Assembly (NCBI RefSeq): GCF_964340395.1
Contig: NC_135569.1
Coordinates: 17,708,257-17,772,256 of the forward strand
Direction of reading: 5' to 3'
DNA: 64,000 nucleotides
Origin: Glandiceps talaboti
Lineage: Eukaryota > Hemichordata > Enteropneusta > Spengelidae
The first letter of the stretch is position 1. Each line of letters begins with the position of its first letter. Of the stretch, positions 12,801 through 24,834 are shown piece by piece. A program made the translations under genes and the position numbers. The notes below the pieces were generated by a model, which worked only from the letters and a program-made list of their open reading frames with translations, was not told the DNA's origin and ran no database searches.

Positions 12801-13130
12801 TAGCACTAAAAACTGATATAAGAAATTGGTACTTATAGGGTCTATAAATAGCACTAAAAACTGATATAAGAAATTGGTACTTATAGGGTCTGTAAATAGC
12901 ACTAAAAACTGATATAAGAAATTGGTACTTATAGGGTCTATAAATAGCACTAAAAACTGATATAAGAAATTGGTACTTATAGGGTCTATAAATAGCACTA
13001 AAAACTGATATAAGAAATTGGTACTTATAGGGTCTATAAATAGCACTAAAAACCGATATAAGAAATTGGTACTTATAGGGTCTGTAAATAGCACTAAAAA
13101 CTGATATAAGAAATTGGTACTTATAGGGTT
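9861..13130. repeat. Large minisatellite, 48/49-base unit, about 68 copies
   Basis: The unit starts GCACTAAAAACTGATATAAG and ends GGGTCTATAAATA. The main variants are CTGATAT, CCGATAT and CCAATAT, CTATAAATA or CTGTAAATA, and an extra A (ATAAAG) that makes 49 bases. Minus-strand frames of up to 320 codons arise because 48 is a multiple of three; each extra A shifts the frame. The block at 10973-11167 reappears at 12033-12227, offset by 1,060 bases, so large blocks have been copied. Confidence 0.97.
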
Positions 13131-13134
13131 TCCT

Positions 13135-14085
13135 ATGTACAATGAGATGTAGTGATGTAAATGATGCCATATTTCACCACAGCTATTGATTATACTAATC
13201 AGGCCATCAAGGTCACTTGATGCAACCCATACTCTCAACTAATCATCTTGTACCCAACTTTCACATTTGCCTAAAACATCTGTGATCATTTCTGTAGATT
13301 TTTCTATGCATTCTTTGCAAGACCAGCCACTTTCTCGCTGTAGAAAGTCCTATGAGAGTTCCACTGAAATGCAAAAATTGCACTGCTTTTAGATATGTAT
13401 AATTCTCTATGGAATGGTTCACATGTTCAGCTTTGATTAGTTGATGGTTATCTGTCACCAAGTACACCACAAGTGCTACCATCATTTCTACATACGTGCT
13501 GTCCATTTCTCTCTGTTGCATCTGCAAACCTGTTTTTAATCTAATCTGTTTTTAAATTCTGAACACCATGTGATCTTTACATACTTTGTGTCTTTGTGAG
13601 TAACCTCTAAATCTGTCTCTGATTTCAAACTCTGATAATAGACTCCTCGAATTCGTGCAAAATTTACATTGAATACGACAATATGTTTGTTGTACCATCA
13701 CATTATTTTTTTTGTACAACTTCAAGAGTTATACCACAACCAGCTGAGTATTTTACCATTTCTGATGTCATGTCTGTCTGTCTCTGTATCAGTTTTCAAT
13801 ACTTTGTGTCCTTTGGCAGAAATGTAAAATGTTATACATTAGATTCCACAACTTTCTAAAACTTGAAGGAAAATCTTATGCAACATTTCATTATACAGGT
13901 ATGTAGAACTATAGTTTACGTGACCATCAGTATCTGACAGTACAACAATAGTGACACCTCAACCAAAGAGATTTGCCATCATGTTGTTATAATAGTCTTT
14001 GCTGGTTACCATTGTCCATGTTGTTTTACTTGTCAGTTATATCATCAGACCGCCTGCAGACATTGGAAGCTTTTCTTTAGAAAAC
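13135..14085 (-). pseudogene. Decayed coding remnant, family not recognised
   Basis: Read on the minus strand from about 14085 down, a chain of protein-like segments can be followed across stops and frame changes. One segment near 13995-13890 reads GVTIVVLSDTDGHVNY. Another near 13700-13600 is cysteine-rich (QTYCRIQCKFCTNSRS) after a frameshift in a run of A near 13708-13715. An open 88-codon segment lies at 13527-13261. A frameshift near 13320 leads into CKECIEKSTEMITDVLGKCE, and the chain then ends with DLDGLISIINSCGEIWHHLH just before the large minisatellite. At least three stops and three frameshifts interrupt it. I do not recognise the family. It could be an old host gene copy, a transposon protein, or chance. 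A weakly similar minus-strand text (PLPTSADDLDLEYGH) at about 15510-15610 may be a related piece. Confidence 0.35.
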
Positions 14086-14177
14086 CGATATAACAACAAA
14101 GAAATGCCCTAGGCAACATCAGCAACATCCTGACAGAACTATTCTGAAACTTGGAAAAGTATCAGTGTATGGAATAT

Positions 14178-15508
14178 GGTAGGTGTCTGGTTCCCAACCC
14201 ACATTGGTAGGTGTCCGGTTCCCAGTCCTCATTGGTAAGAGTCGGGTTCCCAGTCCTCATTGGTAAGTGTCGGGTTCCCAGTCCTCATTGGTAAGTGTCG
14301 GGTCTCAAGTCCTCATTGGTAAGTGTCTGGTTCCCAGTCCTCATTGGTAAGTGTCGGATCTCAAGTCCTCATTGGTAGGTGTCGGGTTCCCAGTCCTCAT
14401 TGGTAAGTGTTGGGTCTCAAGTCCTCATTGGTAGGTGTCAGGTTCCCAGTCCTCATTGGTAAGTGTCTGGTTCCCAGTCCTCATTGGTAAGTGTCGGGTC
14501 TCAAGTCCTCATTGGTAGGTGTCGGGTTCCCAGTCCTCATTGGTAAGTGTTGGGTCTCAAGTCCTCATTGGTAGGTGTCGGGTTCCCAGTCCTCATTGGT
14601 AAGTGTCGGGTTCCCAGTCCTCATTGGTAAGTGTCTGGTTCCCAGTCCTCATTGGTAAGTGTCGGGTTCTCAGTCCTCATTGGTAAGTGTTGGGTTCCCA
14701 GTCCTCATTGGTAGGTGTCGGGTTCCCAGTCCTCATTGGTAAGTGTTGGGTTCCCAGTCCTCATTGGTAAGTGTCGGGTTCCCAGTCCTCATTGGTAAGT
14801 GTCTGTTTCCCAGTCCTCATTGGTAAGTGTCGGGTTCCCAGTCCTCATTGGTAAGTGTCGGGTTCCCAGTCCTCATTGGTAAGTGTTGGGTTCCCAGTCC
14901 TCATTGGTAGGTGTCGGGTTCCCAGTCCTCATTGGTAAGTGTCGGGTTCCCAGTCCTCATTGGTAAGTGTCTGGTTCCCATTGGTAAGTGTCGGGTTCCC
15001 AGTCTTCATTGGTAAGTGTCTGGTTCCCAGTCCTCATTGGTAAGTGTCCGGTTCCCAGTCCTCATTGGTAAGTGTCTGGTTCCCATTGGTAAGTGTCGGG
15101 TTCCCAGTCTTCATTGGTAAGTGTCGGGTTCCCAGTCCTCATTGGTAAGAGTCGGGTTCCCAGTCCTCATTGGTAAGTGTCCGGTTCCCAGTCCTCATTG
15201 GTAAGAGTCGGGTTCCCAGTCCTCATTGGTAAGTGTCGGGTTCCCAGTCCTCATTGGTAAGAGTCGGGTTCCCAGTCCTCATTGGTAAGTGTTGGGTCTC
15301 AAGTCCTCATTGGTAAGTGTCTGGTTCCCAACCCACATTGGTAAGTGTCTGGTTCCCAACCCACATTGGTAGGTGTCGGGTTCCCAGTCCTCATTGGTAG
15401 GTGTCGGGTTCCCAGTCCTCATTGGTAAGAGTTGGGTTCCCAGTCCTCATTGGTAAGTGTTAGGTTCCCAGTCCTCATTGGTAAGTGTCGGGTTCCCAGT
15501 CAGTCCTC
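14178..15508. repeat. Minisatellite, 28-base unit, about 47 copies, with splice-like motifs
   Basis: The unit is GGTAAGTGTCGGGTTCCCAG followed by TCCTCATT. Variants include GGTAGGTG, GGTAAGAG, TCTGG, CCGG and TCTCAAG, and a few shortened units near 14980 and 15085. On the plus strand each unit contains a near-consensus splice donor (GGTAAGT) and, 13 bases on, an acceptor-like TTCCCAG. The Eph gene is on the other strand, so there is no evidence of use. Confidence 0.96.
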
Positions 15509-15644
15509 AACTAAAACTGTGACATGTCCATATTCTAAATCTAAATCATCGGCTGATGTTGGAAGTGGTTTACTGGGATTGTCCACACTTTCAATGTTAA
15601 TCAGCAAAATTTTATATAACACAAGCCTCCACAAAAATTGGACT

Positions 15645-16800
15645 GAATAGAGACATGATTTAATAGAAATTGGTGGCAACAAATAAATACTACAAGGTGT
15701 CTGTGATAATGCAGGCAATTGCTGAATTTCAGTACCTGAACCTGAAGATCTAGGTCAAAGGTCAATGTCTAAAAAGAAAGTTTTAAACCTGGCAATATAG
15801 TGGTAGACACTTTAATGTAGTCTCCGTGTATTTAGGTTTTTGAGTTAATTGGTAAATCATGATTGCTCACTACAAATATGACTGCCATTGAGTAAAAGTG
15901 GTATAAGCACCAAAAGTAATGTATGTATATGTTTATCTGGTTCTGTATTATCTATAGACATGATCTAAAAGACAAAATTGCTACAAAAGTGTCTGCAATA
16001 TGTAAATAAAAGCTTAATTTTGTTCTTCTGTGAATAGAGTCTATGATTGAAGTTTTTCAGTTATGTAGTTAAGTGATTCTTTACTAAAAATATCGATGCC
16101 TTTCAGACAAAATTACATAAGCACCAAAAACAATGCTTATGTATAGTTCTTTACTTCAATATTACTTGTAAACATGATTTAAAGAAATTGGCAATATGTA
16201 AATATTACAATGTGTCTGTGATAGGCGGGAATTGGCTTGATTTTGATAACTGACCTGAAGGTCAAGGTCAAGGTCTCCAAAGATAGCTTGCATCTGATAA
16301 TGTGGGGTAGTAGACACTTGAATGGAGTCTCTATGTATTACAGTTTTAGAGTTATGCAGAAATAGCTTGCATCTGATAATATGGGGTAGACACTTGAATG
16401 GAGTCTCTATGCATTACAGTTTTAGAGTTATGCAGAAATAGCTTGCATCTGATAATATGGGGGTAGACACTTGAATGGAGTCTCTATGTATTACAGTTTT
16501 AGAGTTATGCAGAAATAGCTTGCATCTGATAATATAGGGTAGACACTTGAATGGAGTCTCTATGCATTACAGTTTTAGAGTTATGCAGAAATAGCTTGCA
16601 TCTGATAATATGGGGGTAGACACTTGAATGGAGTCTCTATGTATTACAGTTTTAGAGTTATGCAGCAAATATTGATTTTTAACTACAAACATGGCCACCA
16701 TTTGGTCAAATTTGTATATATTAAAATACGAATTGAAGCATACGTCCCACATGGTTTGGCACCTTTGTGTCAGGTTTGAAAGAAATTGAATATCGTATGT
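15645..16800 (+). mobile_element. Family 2 (GGTCA-bearing) dispersed repeat, longer copy
   Basis: Two long units start with an AGAAATTGG phrase and GTGTCTGTGATA (about 15667 and 16180). Each has a GGTCA block: AGGTCAAAGGTCA at 15752-15764, and AAGGTCAAGGTCAAGGTC near 16259-16275. The copy ends in the phrase CATGGCCACCATTTGG and a GGCACCTTTGTGTCAGGTTT segment that matches the corresponding part of the 44040 copy. No microsatellite or hairpin end is present. The section 16284-16665 has been amplified in tandem. Confidence 0.6.
16284..16665. repeat. Tandem repeat, about 76-base unit, 5 copies
   Basis: The unit starts AGCTTGCATCTGATAATATG and ends TTAGAGTTATGCAGAAAT. It is part of the family 2 body, so this is a local amplification inside a dispersed element. 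Copies differ by GGGGTAG or GGGTAG and by TGCATT or TGTATT. Confidence 0.93.
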
Positions 16801-17650
16801 CTGAGAAATCACATATTATGGATGGGCACACGCAAGCTGAAGGCCATTGTAATAGCACCTCCTGGCACTACTAGCTACATATCTATCCACATTCCCTCTT
16901 TCCCCTCACCTCCCACCCTCATCCTTAACCCAAGAAATAGATTGAACACTGATTTGTATGCTGAACACAGCTATCTTACAACTGTTTTGGTAAAAATTTT
17001 TACAAAACATTGTCTATGACAAACAAAAAAATTCTTTCAAATATTTCAAGAGATAGTATATCCTACTCTGTTTTCTCTATGTTATTGAACACTTACTTTG
17101 AGCATCATAAAAGATAATTACCTGGACCACTGCCAGTACGACAATGCCAATTTAAAGTTATGCTAGTAATGATCACAAGATCAATAAATTTGTAAGACAA
17201 GTCTACCACCAATTCATACTGTATTCATCAAAGACAAATCAAACACTTGTTTCCAGCTCCTTAAACACAAACAATAAACTACAGAGAACTTTTTAGCTTC
17301 GATCTTTTATCATTGTCTTGGGTAGTAAGTGGGTGGTTTTAGTGAAAGGCTTAGATTCAATGACAGTGAAGAAAAAGAAAAGAAATTAAGTGAGCCCTCA
17401 CACCATTGCTAAAACAACAAAATTAATGGTATGCCCAATTGGGGATACTTCTGTGGAAATTTGATGAGTTGCATAGTCTCCTAGCACTATTATATGAATA
17501 AAAGAAAAAAACATGATGTCTTGGGAATTTCATTTAATTGGCCACAAATTGCTCATTGAGTTAACAACCATTTTGTTTTTTCAGTCGCCATCAGACAGAC
17601 ACCATTGATAAAAGGAGCCAAAAAGAACAGTACTTGACAAAGAAGCACAA
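16801..17650. other. Non-coding, no recognised feature
   Basis: Unique-looking sequence with a C/T-rich stretch near 16890-16920. No exon, repeat or RNA gene recognised. Confidence 0.45.
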
Positions 17651-20600
17651 TTTCCAAACAATAACAAGTACCGTACATACACCTATCTCCAAACAACAAA
17701 TACCTACACCTATCTCCAAACAACAACAAATACATACACCTATCTCCAAACAACAAATACCTACACCTATCTCCAAACAACAACAAATACCTACACCTAT
17801 CTCCAAACAACAAATACCTACACCTATCTCCAAACAACAAATACCTACACCTATCTCCAAACAACAACAAATACCTACACCTATCTCCAAACAACAAATA
17901 CCTACACCTATCTCCAAACAACAACAAATACCTACACCTATCTCCAAACAACAAATACCTACACCTATCTCCAAACAACAACAAATACCTACACCTATCT
18001 CCAAACAACAAATACCTACACCTATCTCCAAACAACAAGTACATACACCTATCTCCAAACAACAAGTACCGTACATACACCTATCTCCAAACAGCAACAA
18101 ATACCTACACCTATCTCCAAACAACAACAAATACCTACACCTATCTCCAAACAACAAATACCTACACCTATCTCCAAACAACAAATACCTACACCTATCT
18201 CCAAACAGCAACAAATACCTACACCTATCTCCAAACAACAAATACCTACACCTATCTCCAAACAACAACAAATACCTACACCTATCTCCAAACAACAAAT
18301 ACCTACACCTATCTCCAAACAACAAGTACATACACCTATCTCCAAACAACAAGTACCGTACATACACCTATCTCCAAACAGCAACAAATACCTACACCTA
18401 TCTCCAAACAGCAACAAATACCTACACCTATCTCCAAACAGCAACAAATACCTACACCTATCTCCAAACAACAAATACATACACCTATCTCCAAACAACA
18501 AATACATACACCTATCTCCAAACAACAAATACCTACACCTATCTCCAAACAACAAATACATACACCTATCTCCAAATAACAAGTACCTACACCTATCTCC
18601 AAACAGCAACAAATACCTACACCTATCTCCAAACAGCAACAAATACCTACACCTATCTCCAAACAACAAATACATACACCTATCTCCAAACAACAAATAC
18701 ATACACCTATCTCCAAACAACAAGTACCTACACCTATCTCCAAACAACAAGTACCTACACCTATCTCCAAACAGCAACAAATACCTACACCTATCTCCAA
18801 ACAGCAACAAATACCTACACCTATCTCCAAACAACAAATACATACACCTATCTCCAAACAACAAATACCTACACCTATCTCCAAACAACAAATACATACA
18901 CCTATCTCCAAACAACAAATACATACACCTATCTCCAAACAACAAGTACCTACACCTATCTCCAAACAACAAGTACCTACACCTATCTCCTAAATCCAAA
19001 CAACAAGTACCTACACCTATCTCCAAACAGCAACAAATACCTACACCTATCTCCAAACAACAAGTACATACACCTATCTCCAAACAACAACAAATACCTA
19101 CACCTATCTCCAAACAACAAGTACATACACCTATCTCCAAACAGCAACAAATACCTACACCTATCTCCAAACAACAAATACCTACACCTATCTCCAAACA
19201 GCAACAAATACCTACACCTATCTCCAAACAGCAACAAGTACCTACACCTATCTCCAAACAGCAACAAATACCTACACCTATCTCCAAACAGCAACAAATA
19301 CCTACACCTATCTCCAAACAGCAACAAGTACCTACACCTATCTCCAAACAGCAACAAGTACCTACACCTATCTCCAAACAGCAACAAGTACCTACACCTA
19401 TCTCCAAACAGCAACAAATACCTACACCTATCTCCAAACAGCAAGTACCTACACCTATCTCCAAACAGCAACAAATACCTACACCTATCTCCAAACAACA
19501 AGTACCTACACCTATCTCCAAACAACAACAAATACCTACACCTATCTCCAAACAGCAAGTACCTACACCTATCTCCAAACAACAAGTACCTACACCTATC
19601 TCCAAACAGCAACAAATACCTACACCTATCTCCAAACAACAAATACCTACACCTATCTCCAAACAGCAACAAATACATACACCTATCTCCAAACAACAAC
19701 AAGTACCTACACCTATCTCCAAACAACAAATACATACACCTATCTCCAAACAACAAATACCTACACCTATCTCCAAACAGCAACAAATACCTACACCTAT
19801 CTCCAAACAACAACAAATACCTACACCTATCTCCAAACAGCAAGTACCTACACCTATCTCCAAACAGCAACAAATACCTACACCTATCTCCAAACAACAA
19901 ATACCTACACCTATCTCCAAACAACAAGTACCTACACCTATCTCCAAACAACAAATACCTACACCTATCTCCAAACAGCAACAAATACCTACACCTATCT
20001 CCAAACAGCAACAAATACATACACCTATCTCCAAACAACAACAAATACCTACACCTATCTCCAAACAGCAAGTACATACACCTATCTCCAAACAACAACA
20101 AGTACCTACACCTATCTCCAAACAACAAATACATACACCTATCTCCAAACAGCAAGTACCTACACCTATCTCCAAACAACAAATACATACACCTATCTCC
20201 AAACAGCAACAAATACCTACACCTATCTCCAAACAACAAATACATACACCTATCTCCAAACAACAACAAGTACCTACACCTATCTCCAAACAGCAACAAA
20301 TACCTACACCTATCTCCAAACAGCAAGTACCTACACCTATCTCCAAACAACAAATACCTACACCTATCTCCAAACAACAAGTACCTACACCTATCTCCAA
20401 ACAACAAATACCTACACCTATCTCCAAACAGCAACAAATACCTACACCTATCTCCAAACAGCAACAAATACATACACCTATCTCCAAACAACAAATACCT
20501 ACACCTATCTCCAAACAACAAATACCTACACCTATCTCCAAACAGCAACAAATACATACACCTATCTCCAAACAGCAACAAATACATACACCTATCTCCA

Positions 20601-21112
20601 AACAGCAACAAATACATACACCTATCTCCAAACAGCAACAAATACATACACCTATCTCCAAACAGCAACAAATACATACACCTATCTCCAAACAGCAACA
20701 AATACATACACCTATCTCCAAACAACAAATACCTACACCTATCTCCAAACAACAAATACCTACACCTATCTCCAAACAGCAACAAATACATACACCTATC
20801 TCCAAACAACAAGTACCGTACATACACCTATCTCCAAACAGCAACAAATACCTACACCTATCTCCAAACAACAACAAATACCTACACCTATCTCCAAACA
20901 GCAAGTACCTACACCTATCTCCAAACAACAAATACATACACCTATCTCCAAACAACAACAAGTACCTACACCTATCTCCAAACAGCAACAAATACCTACA
21001 CCTATCTCCAAACAGCAACAAATACATACACCTATCTCCAAACAGCAACAAGTACCTACACCTATCTCCAAACAGCAACAAGTACATACACCTATCTCCT
21101 AAATCCAAACAG
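17651..21112. repeat. Large minisatellite, 27/30-base units, about 120 copies
   Basis: The short unit is CCTATCTCCAAACAACAAAT plus ACCTACA; the long unit adds a CAA or CAG triplet. Variable sites are CAA/CAG, AAATAC/AAGTAC and CCTACA/CATACA. Because unit lengths are multiples of three, the plus strand stays open for 1,163 codons and the minus strand for 1,024. Both are repeat artefacts. A rare junction GTACCGTACATACAC occurs at 17668, 18066, 18353 and 20813, and TCTCCTAAATCC occurs both at the array's right edge (about 21095) and inside it (about 18986). The array is therefore built from copied blocks. Confidence 0.97.
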
Positions 21113-21416
21113 CTTACAGACATGAATCTGATTTATTGGTTTTCAGAATGTGTACCACAGTGTGAAATCAAAAAGCAGTACAAAAGATAGCAAATTGGTG
21201 TGTGTGTCCACAGTGTGGTACCAATAAATTGTTAAAACCCAGCCCAATTAAGTACAGTATCACAGTGTATGGCACACTGTAGGCTATGGAGGCCATTATT
21301 TAGTAAAACAATCATAGTTGATTAGGTGATACACCAACACAAACTTCATATTGATACATGACAGATGTCCAACCGTTTGTCTTTCACAACATCATACTGG
21401 TACTCACAATGTCCAT
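21113..21416. other. Non-coding spacer between two minisatellites
   Basis: About 300 bases of unique-looking sequence. CACAGTGT recurs a few times. No gene seen. Confidence 0.45.
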
Positions 21417-22246
21417 GGTATCTACTACTAATAGTCAAACCTAGCTTTATACTAGATAGGGTATCTACTACTAATAGTCAAACCTAGCTTTATACTAGAT
21501 AGGGTATCTACTACTAATAGTCAAAGCTAGCTTTATACTAGATATGGTATCTACTACTAATAGTCAAACCTAGCTTTATACTAGATAGGGTATCTACTAC
21601 TAATAGTCAAACCTAGCTTTATACTAGATAGGGTATCTACTACTAATAGTCAAACCTAGCTTTATACTAGATAGGGTATCTACTACTAATAGTCAAACCT
21701 AGCTTTATACTAGATATGGTATCTACTACTAATAGTCAAACCTAGCTTTATACTAGATATGGTATCTACTACTAATAGTCAAACCTAGCTTTTATTTATA
21801 CTAGATAGGGTATCTACTACTAATAGTTAAACCTAGCTTTATACTAGATATGGTATCTACTACTAATAGTCAAACCTAGCTTTTATTTATACTAGATAGG
21901 GTATCTACTACTAATAGTCAAACCTAGCTTTTATTTATACTAGATATGGTATCTACTACTAATAGTTAAACCTAGCTTTTATTTATACTAGATAGGGTAT
22001 CTACTACTAATAGTCAAACCTAGCTTTATTTATACTAGATAGGGTATCTACTACTAATAGTCAAACCTAGCTTTATACTAGATAGGGTATCTACTACTAA
22101 TAGTCAAACCTAGCTTTATACTAGATATGGTATCTACTACTAATAGTCAAACCTAGCTTTTATTTATACTAGATATGGTATCTACTACTAATAGTTAAAC
22201 CTAGCTTTATACTAGATATGGTATCTACTACTAATAGTCAAACCTG
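21417..22246. repeat. Minisatellite, 43/49-base unit, about 18-19 copies
   Basis: The unit begins GGTATCTACTACTAATAGTC and ends TTTATACTAGATAG. Some units have six extra bases (GCTTTTATTTATAC). GATAGG/GATATGG and GTCAAA/GTTAAA are the main variants. CTAG occurs twice per unit, giving a weak inverted structure around TTTATA. Confidence 0.96.
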
Positions 22247-22445
22247 TGAAACTTTCCAGACACAGTCTCTACAATACGATTAAGTTATGACAGAAATGTC
22301 TGGTGTACTTTGTTTACCGCATTTCATGTCTATTTTATCTTAAGTTGAACTTGACCTGGTAGTTCCAATACAAAGTCAAAAGACACCAGTACACTTGAAA
22401 TATGGCAGTCAAACCACACATAGATTAACTTTCATTTTAAATCAT

Positions 22446-23822
22446 GAAACTTTCCAACACTTCACAGAACAGGTAAACTTTTCAACACTTCACAGAATGG
22501 GTAAACTTTTCAACACTTCACAGAATGGGTTAACTTTTCAACACTTCACAGAATGGGTAAACTTTTCAACACTTCACAGAATGGGTAAACTTTTCAACAC
22601 TTCACAGAATGGGTAAACTTTTCAACACTTCACAGAATGGGTAAACTTTTCAACACTTCACAGAATGGGTAAACTTTTCAACACTTCACAGAATGGGTAA
22701 ACTTTTCAACACTTCACAGAATGGGTGAACTTTTCAACACTTCACAGAATGGGTAAACATTCCAACACTTCACAGAATGGGTAAACTTTTCAACACTTCA
22801 CAGAATGGGTAAACTTTTCAACACTTCACAGAATGGGTAAACTTTTCAACACTTCACAGAATGGGTAAACTTTTCAACACTTCACAGAATGGGTAAACTT
22901 TTCAACACTTCACAGAATGGGTAAACTTTTCAACACTTCACAGAATGGGTAAACTTTTCAACACTTCACAGAATGGGTAAACTTTTCAACACTTCACAGA
23001 ATGGGTAAACTTTTCAACACTTCACAGAATGGGTCAACTTTTCAACACTTCACAGAATGGGTAAACTTTTCAACACTTCACAGAATGGGTCAACTTTTCA
23101 ACACTTCACAGAATGGGTCAACTTTTCAACACTTCACAGAATGGGTCAACTTTTCAACACTTCACAGAATGGGTCAACTTTTCAACACTTCACAGAATGG
23201 GTAAACTTTTCAACACTTCACAGAATGGGTAAACTTTTCAACACTTTACAGAATGGGTAAACTTTTCAACACTTCACAGAATGGGTCAACTTTTCAACAC
23301 TTCACAGAATGGGTAAATTTTTCAACACTTCACAGAATGGGTCAACTTTTCAACACTTCACAGAATGGGTCAACTTTTCAACACTTCACAGAATGGGTCA
23401 ACTTTTCAACACTTCACAGAATGGGTCAACTTTTCAACACTTCACAGAATGGGTAAACTTTTCAACACTTCACAGAATGGGTAAACTTTTCAACACTTTA
23501 CAGAATGGGTAAACTTTTCAACACTTCACAGAATGGGTCAACTTTTCAACACTTCACAGAATGGGTAAATTTTTCAACACTTCACAGAATGGGTCAACTT
23601 TTCAACACTTCACAGAATGGGTCAACTTTTCAACACTTCACAGAATGGGTAAACTTTTCAACACTTCACAGAATGGGTAAACTTTTCAACACTTCACAGA
23701 ATGGGTAAACTTTTCAACACTTCACAGAATGGGTCAACTTTTCAACACTTCACAGAATGGGTCAACTTTTCAACACTTCACAGAATGGGTCAACTTTTCA
23801 ACACTTCACAGAATGGGTAAAT
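22446..23822. repeat. Minisatellite, 28-base unit, about 49 copies, with a 252-base higher-order repeat
   Basis: The unit is GGTAAACTTTTCAACACTTC plus ACAGAATG. The GGTAAAC/GGTCAAC alternation and rare variants mark longer blocks. CACTTTACAG appears at about 23242 and 23494, and GGTAAATTTTTC at about 23311 and 23563. Both pairs are offset by exactly 252 bases, or nine units. Confidence 0.96.
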
Positions 23823-24411
23823 TTTATTGGAAATATTTGACTATGATAATGAGAGAATGGAGTCAAATTGTAATAATAATTCATTAAAAGGGAACTTAGA
23901 CTACAAAATATCTAATTATTTGAAAATATGAACATTTTCTATAGAAAGATATAGATATGCCATCTTAACAATTTACAGCAAGGGAGTATTTTTGTTGACA
24001 CTATTCATGGGAAAATGTACTCTAAGAGTAATAAAAGACACTTTATACAGAGAAAGTGAACAGAGAAACAGTCAGTTGTATGGTGGCTTTAATTAACACC
24101 TTTAATCATCACTTCAACTGTAAATGTTTGCAAACTTTTCAACACACAACCACAGTGGTAAGAGAAATGCTGCGATCAATACAACACAGAAGATTAATAT
24201 TTTAAAAGAGAAAGACAAAGACATGAATGGCAACACTTGTTACTTGTAAAGTGATATTGTTGTACAACTAGTCACAGTGTTTGTCTTTTACTTCTCATGG
24301 ATTAATGTAGCAGACTGAATTGGATCAATACATACAAATGTACCCTATCTAGTCAAACACAAAACAATTGGTTTAATAGAATCAATTCTTTTATCTACCT
24401 TTTGCAAAGAA
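23823..24411. other. Non-coding, no recognised feature
   Basis: AT-rich unique-looking sequence between two minisatellites. No exon or RNA gene recognised. Confidence 0.45.
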
Positions 24412-24834
24412 TACCTATAACACCCCACCCCACCCCACCCCACCATACCTGCTATAACACACCATTCCCACCATACCTGCTATAACACCCCACCCCCAAC
24501 ATACCTGCTAGAACACCCCACCTCAACATACCTGCTAGAACACCCCACCCAACATACCTGCTATAACACCCCACCCCCAACATACCTGCTTGAACACCCC
24601 ACCCCACCATACCTGCTATAACACCCCACCCCACCATACCTGCTATAACACCCCACCCCAACATACCTGCTAGAACACCCCACCCCCAACATACCTGCTA
24701 TAACACCCCACCACCACCATACCTGCTAGAACACCCCACCCCCAACATACCTGCTAGAACACCCCACCCCCACCATACCTGCTATAACACCCCACCCCAA
24801 CATACCTGCTAGAACACCCCACCCCCACCATTCT
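24412..24834. repeat. C-rich minisatellite, about 28-30-base unit, about 15 copies
   Basis: The unit is close to CATACCTGCTATAACACCCC followed by ACCCC(C)A(A/C). At its start, CACCCCACCCCACCCCACCC (24421-24440) has successive runs of four C. The minus strand therefore carries four or more runs of four G with one-base to two-base gaps, a strong G-quadruplex pattern. Unit lengths vary more than in the other arrays. Confidence 0.93.

Noticed and set aside
9861-13130. Possible CRISPR-like array
   Set aside because: Repeats are direct and contiguous without unique spacers, in a eukaryotic context. The same holds for the other arrays.
15432-15718. Plus and minus 72-codon frames at the edge of the 28-base array
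   Set aside because: Half of each frame is repeat sequence. Only the minus stretch 15510-15610 has protein-like text, and it is mentioned as a possible pseudogene fragment.
17634-21125. 1,163-codon plus-strand and 1,024-codon minus-strand open frames
   Set aside because: They exist because 27- and 30-base repeat units are multiples of three and lack stops. Both strands are open at once and there are no domains or flanking exon signals.
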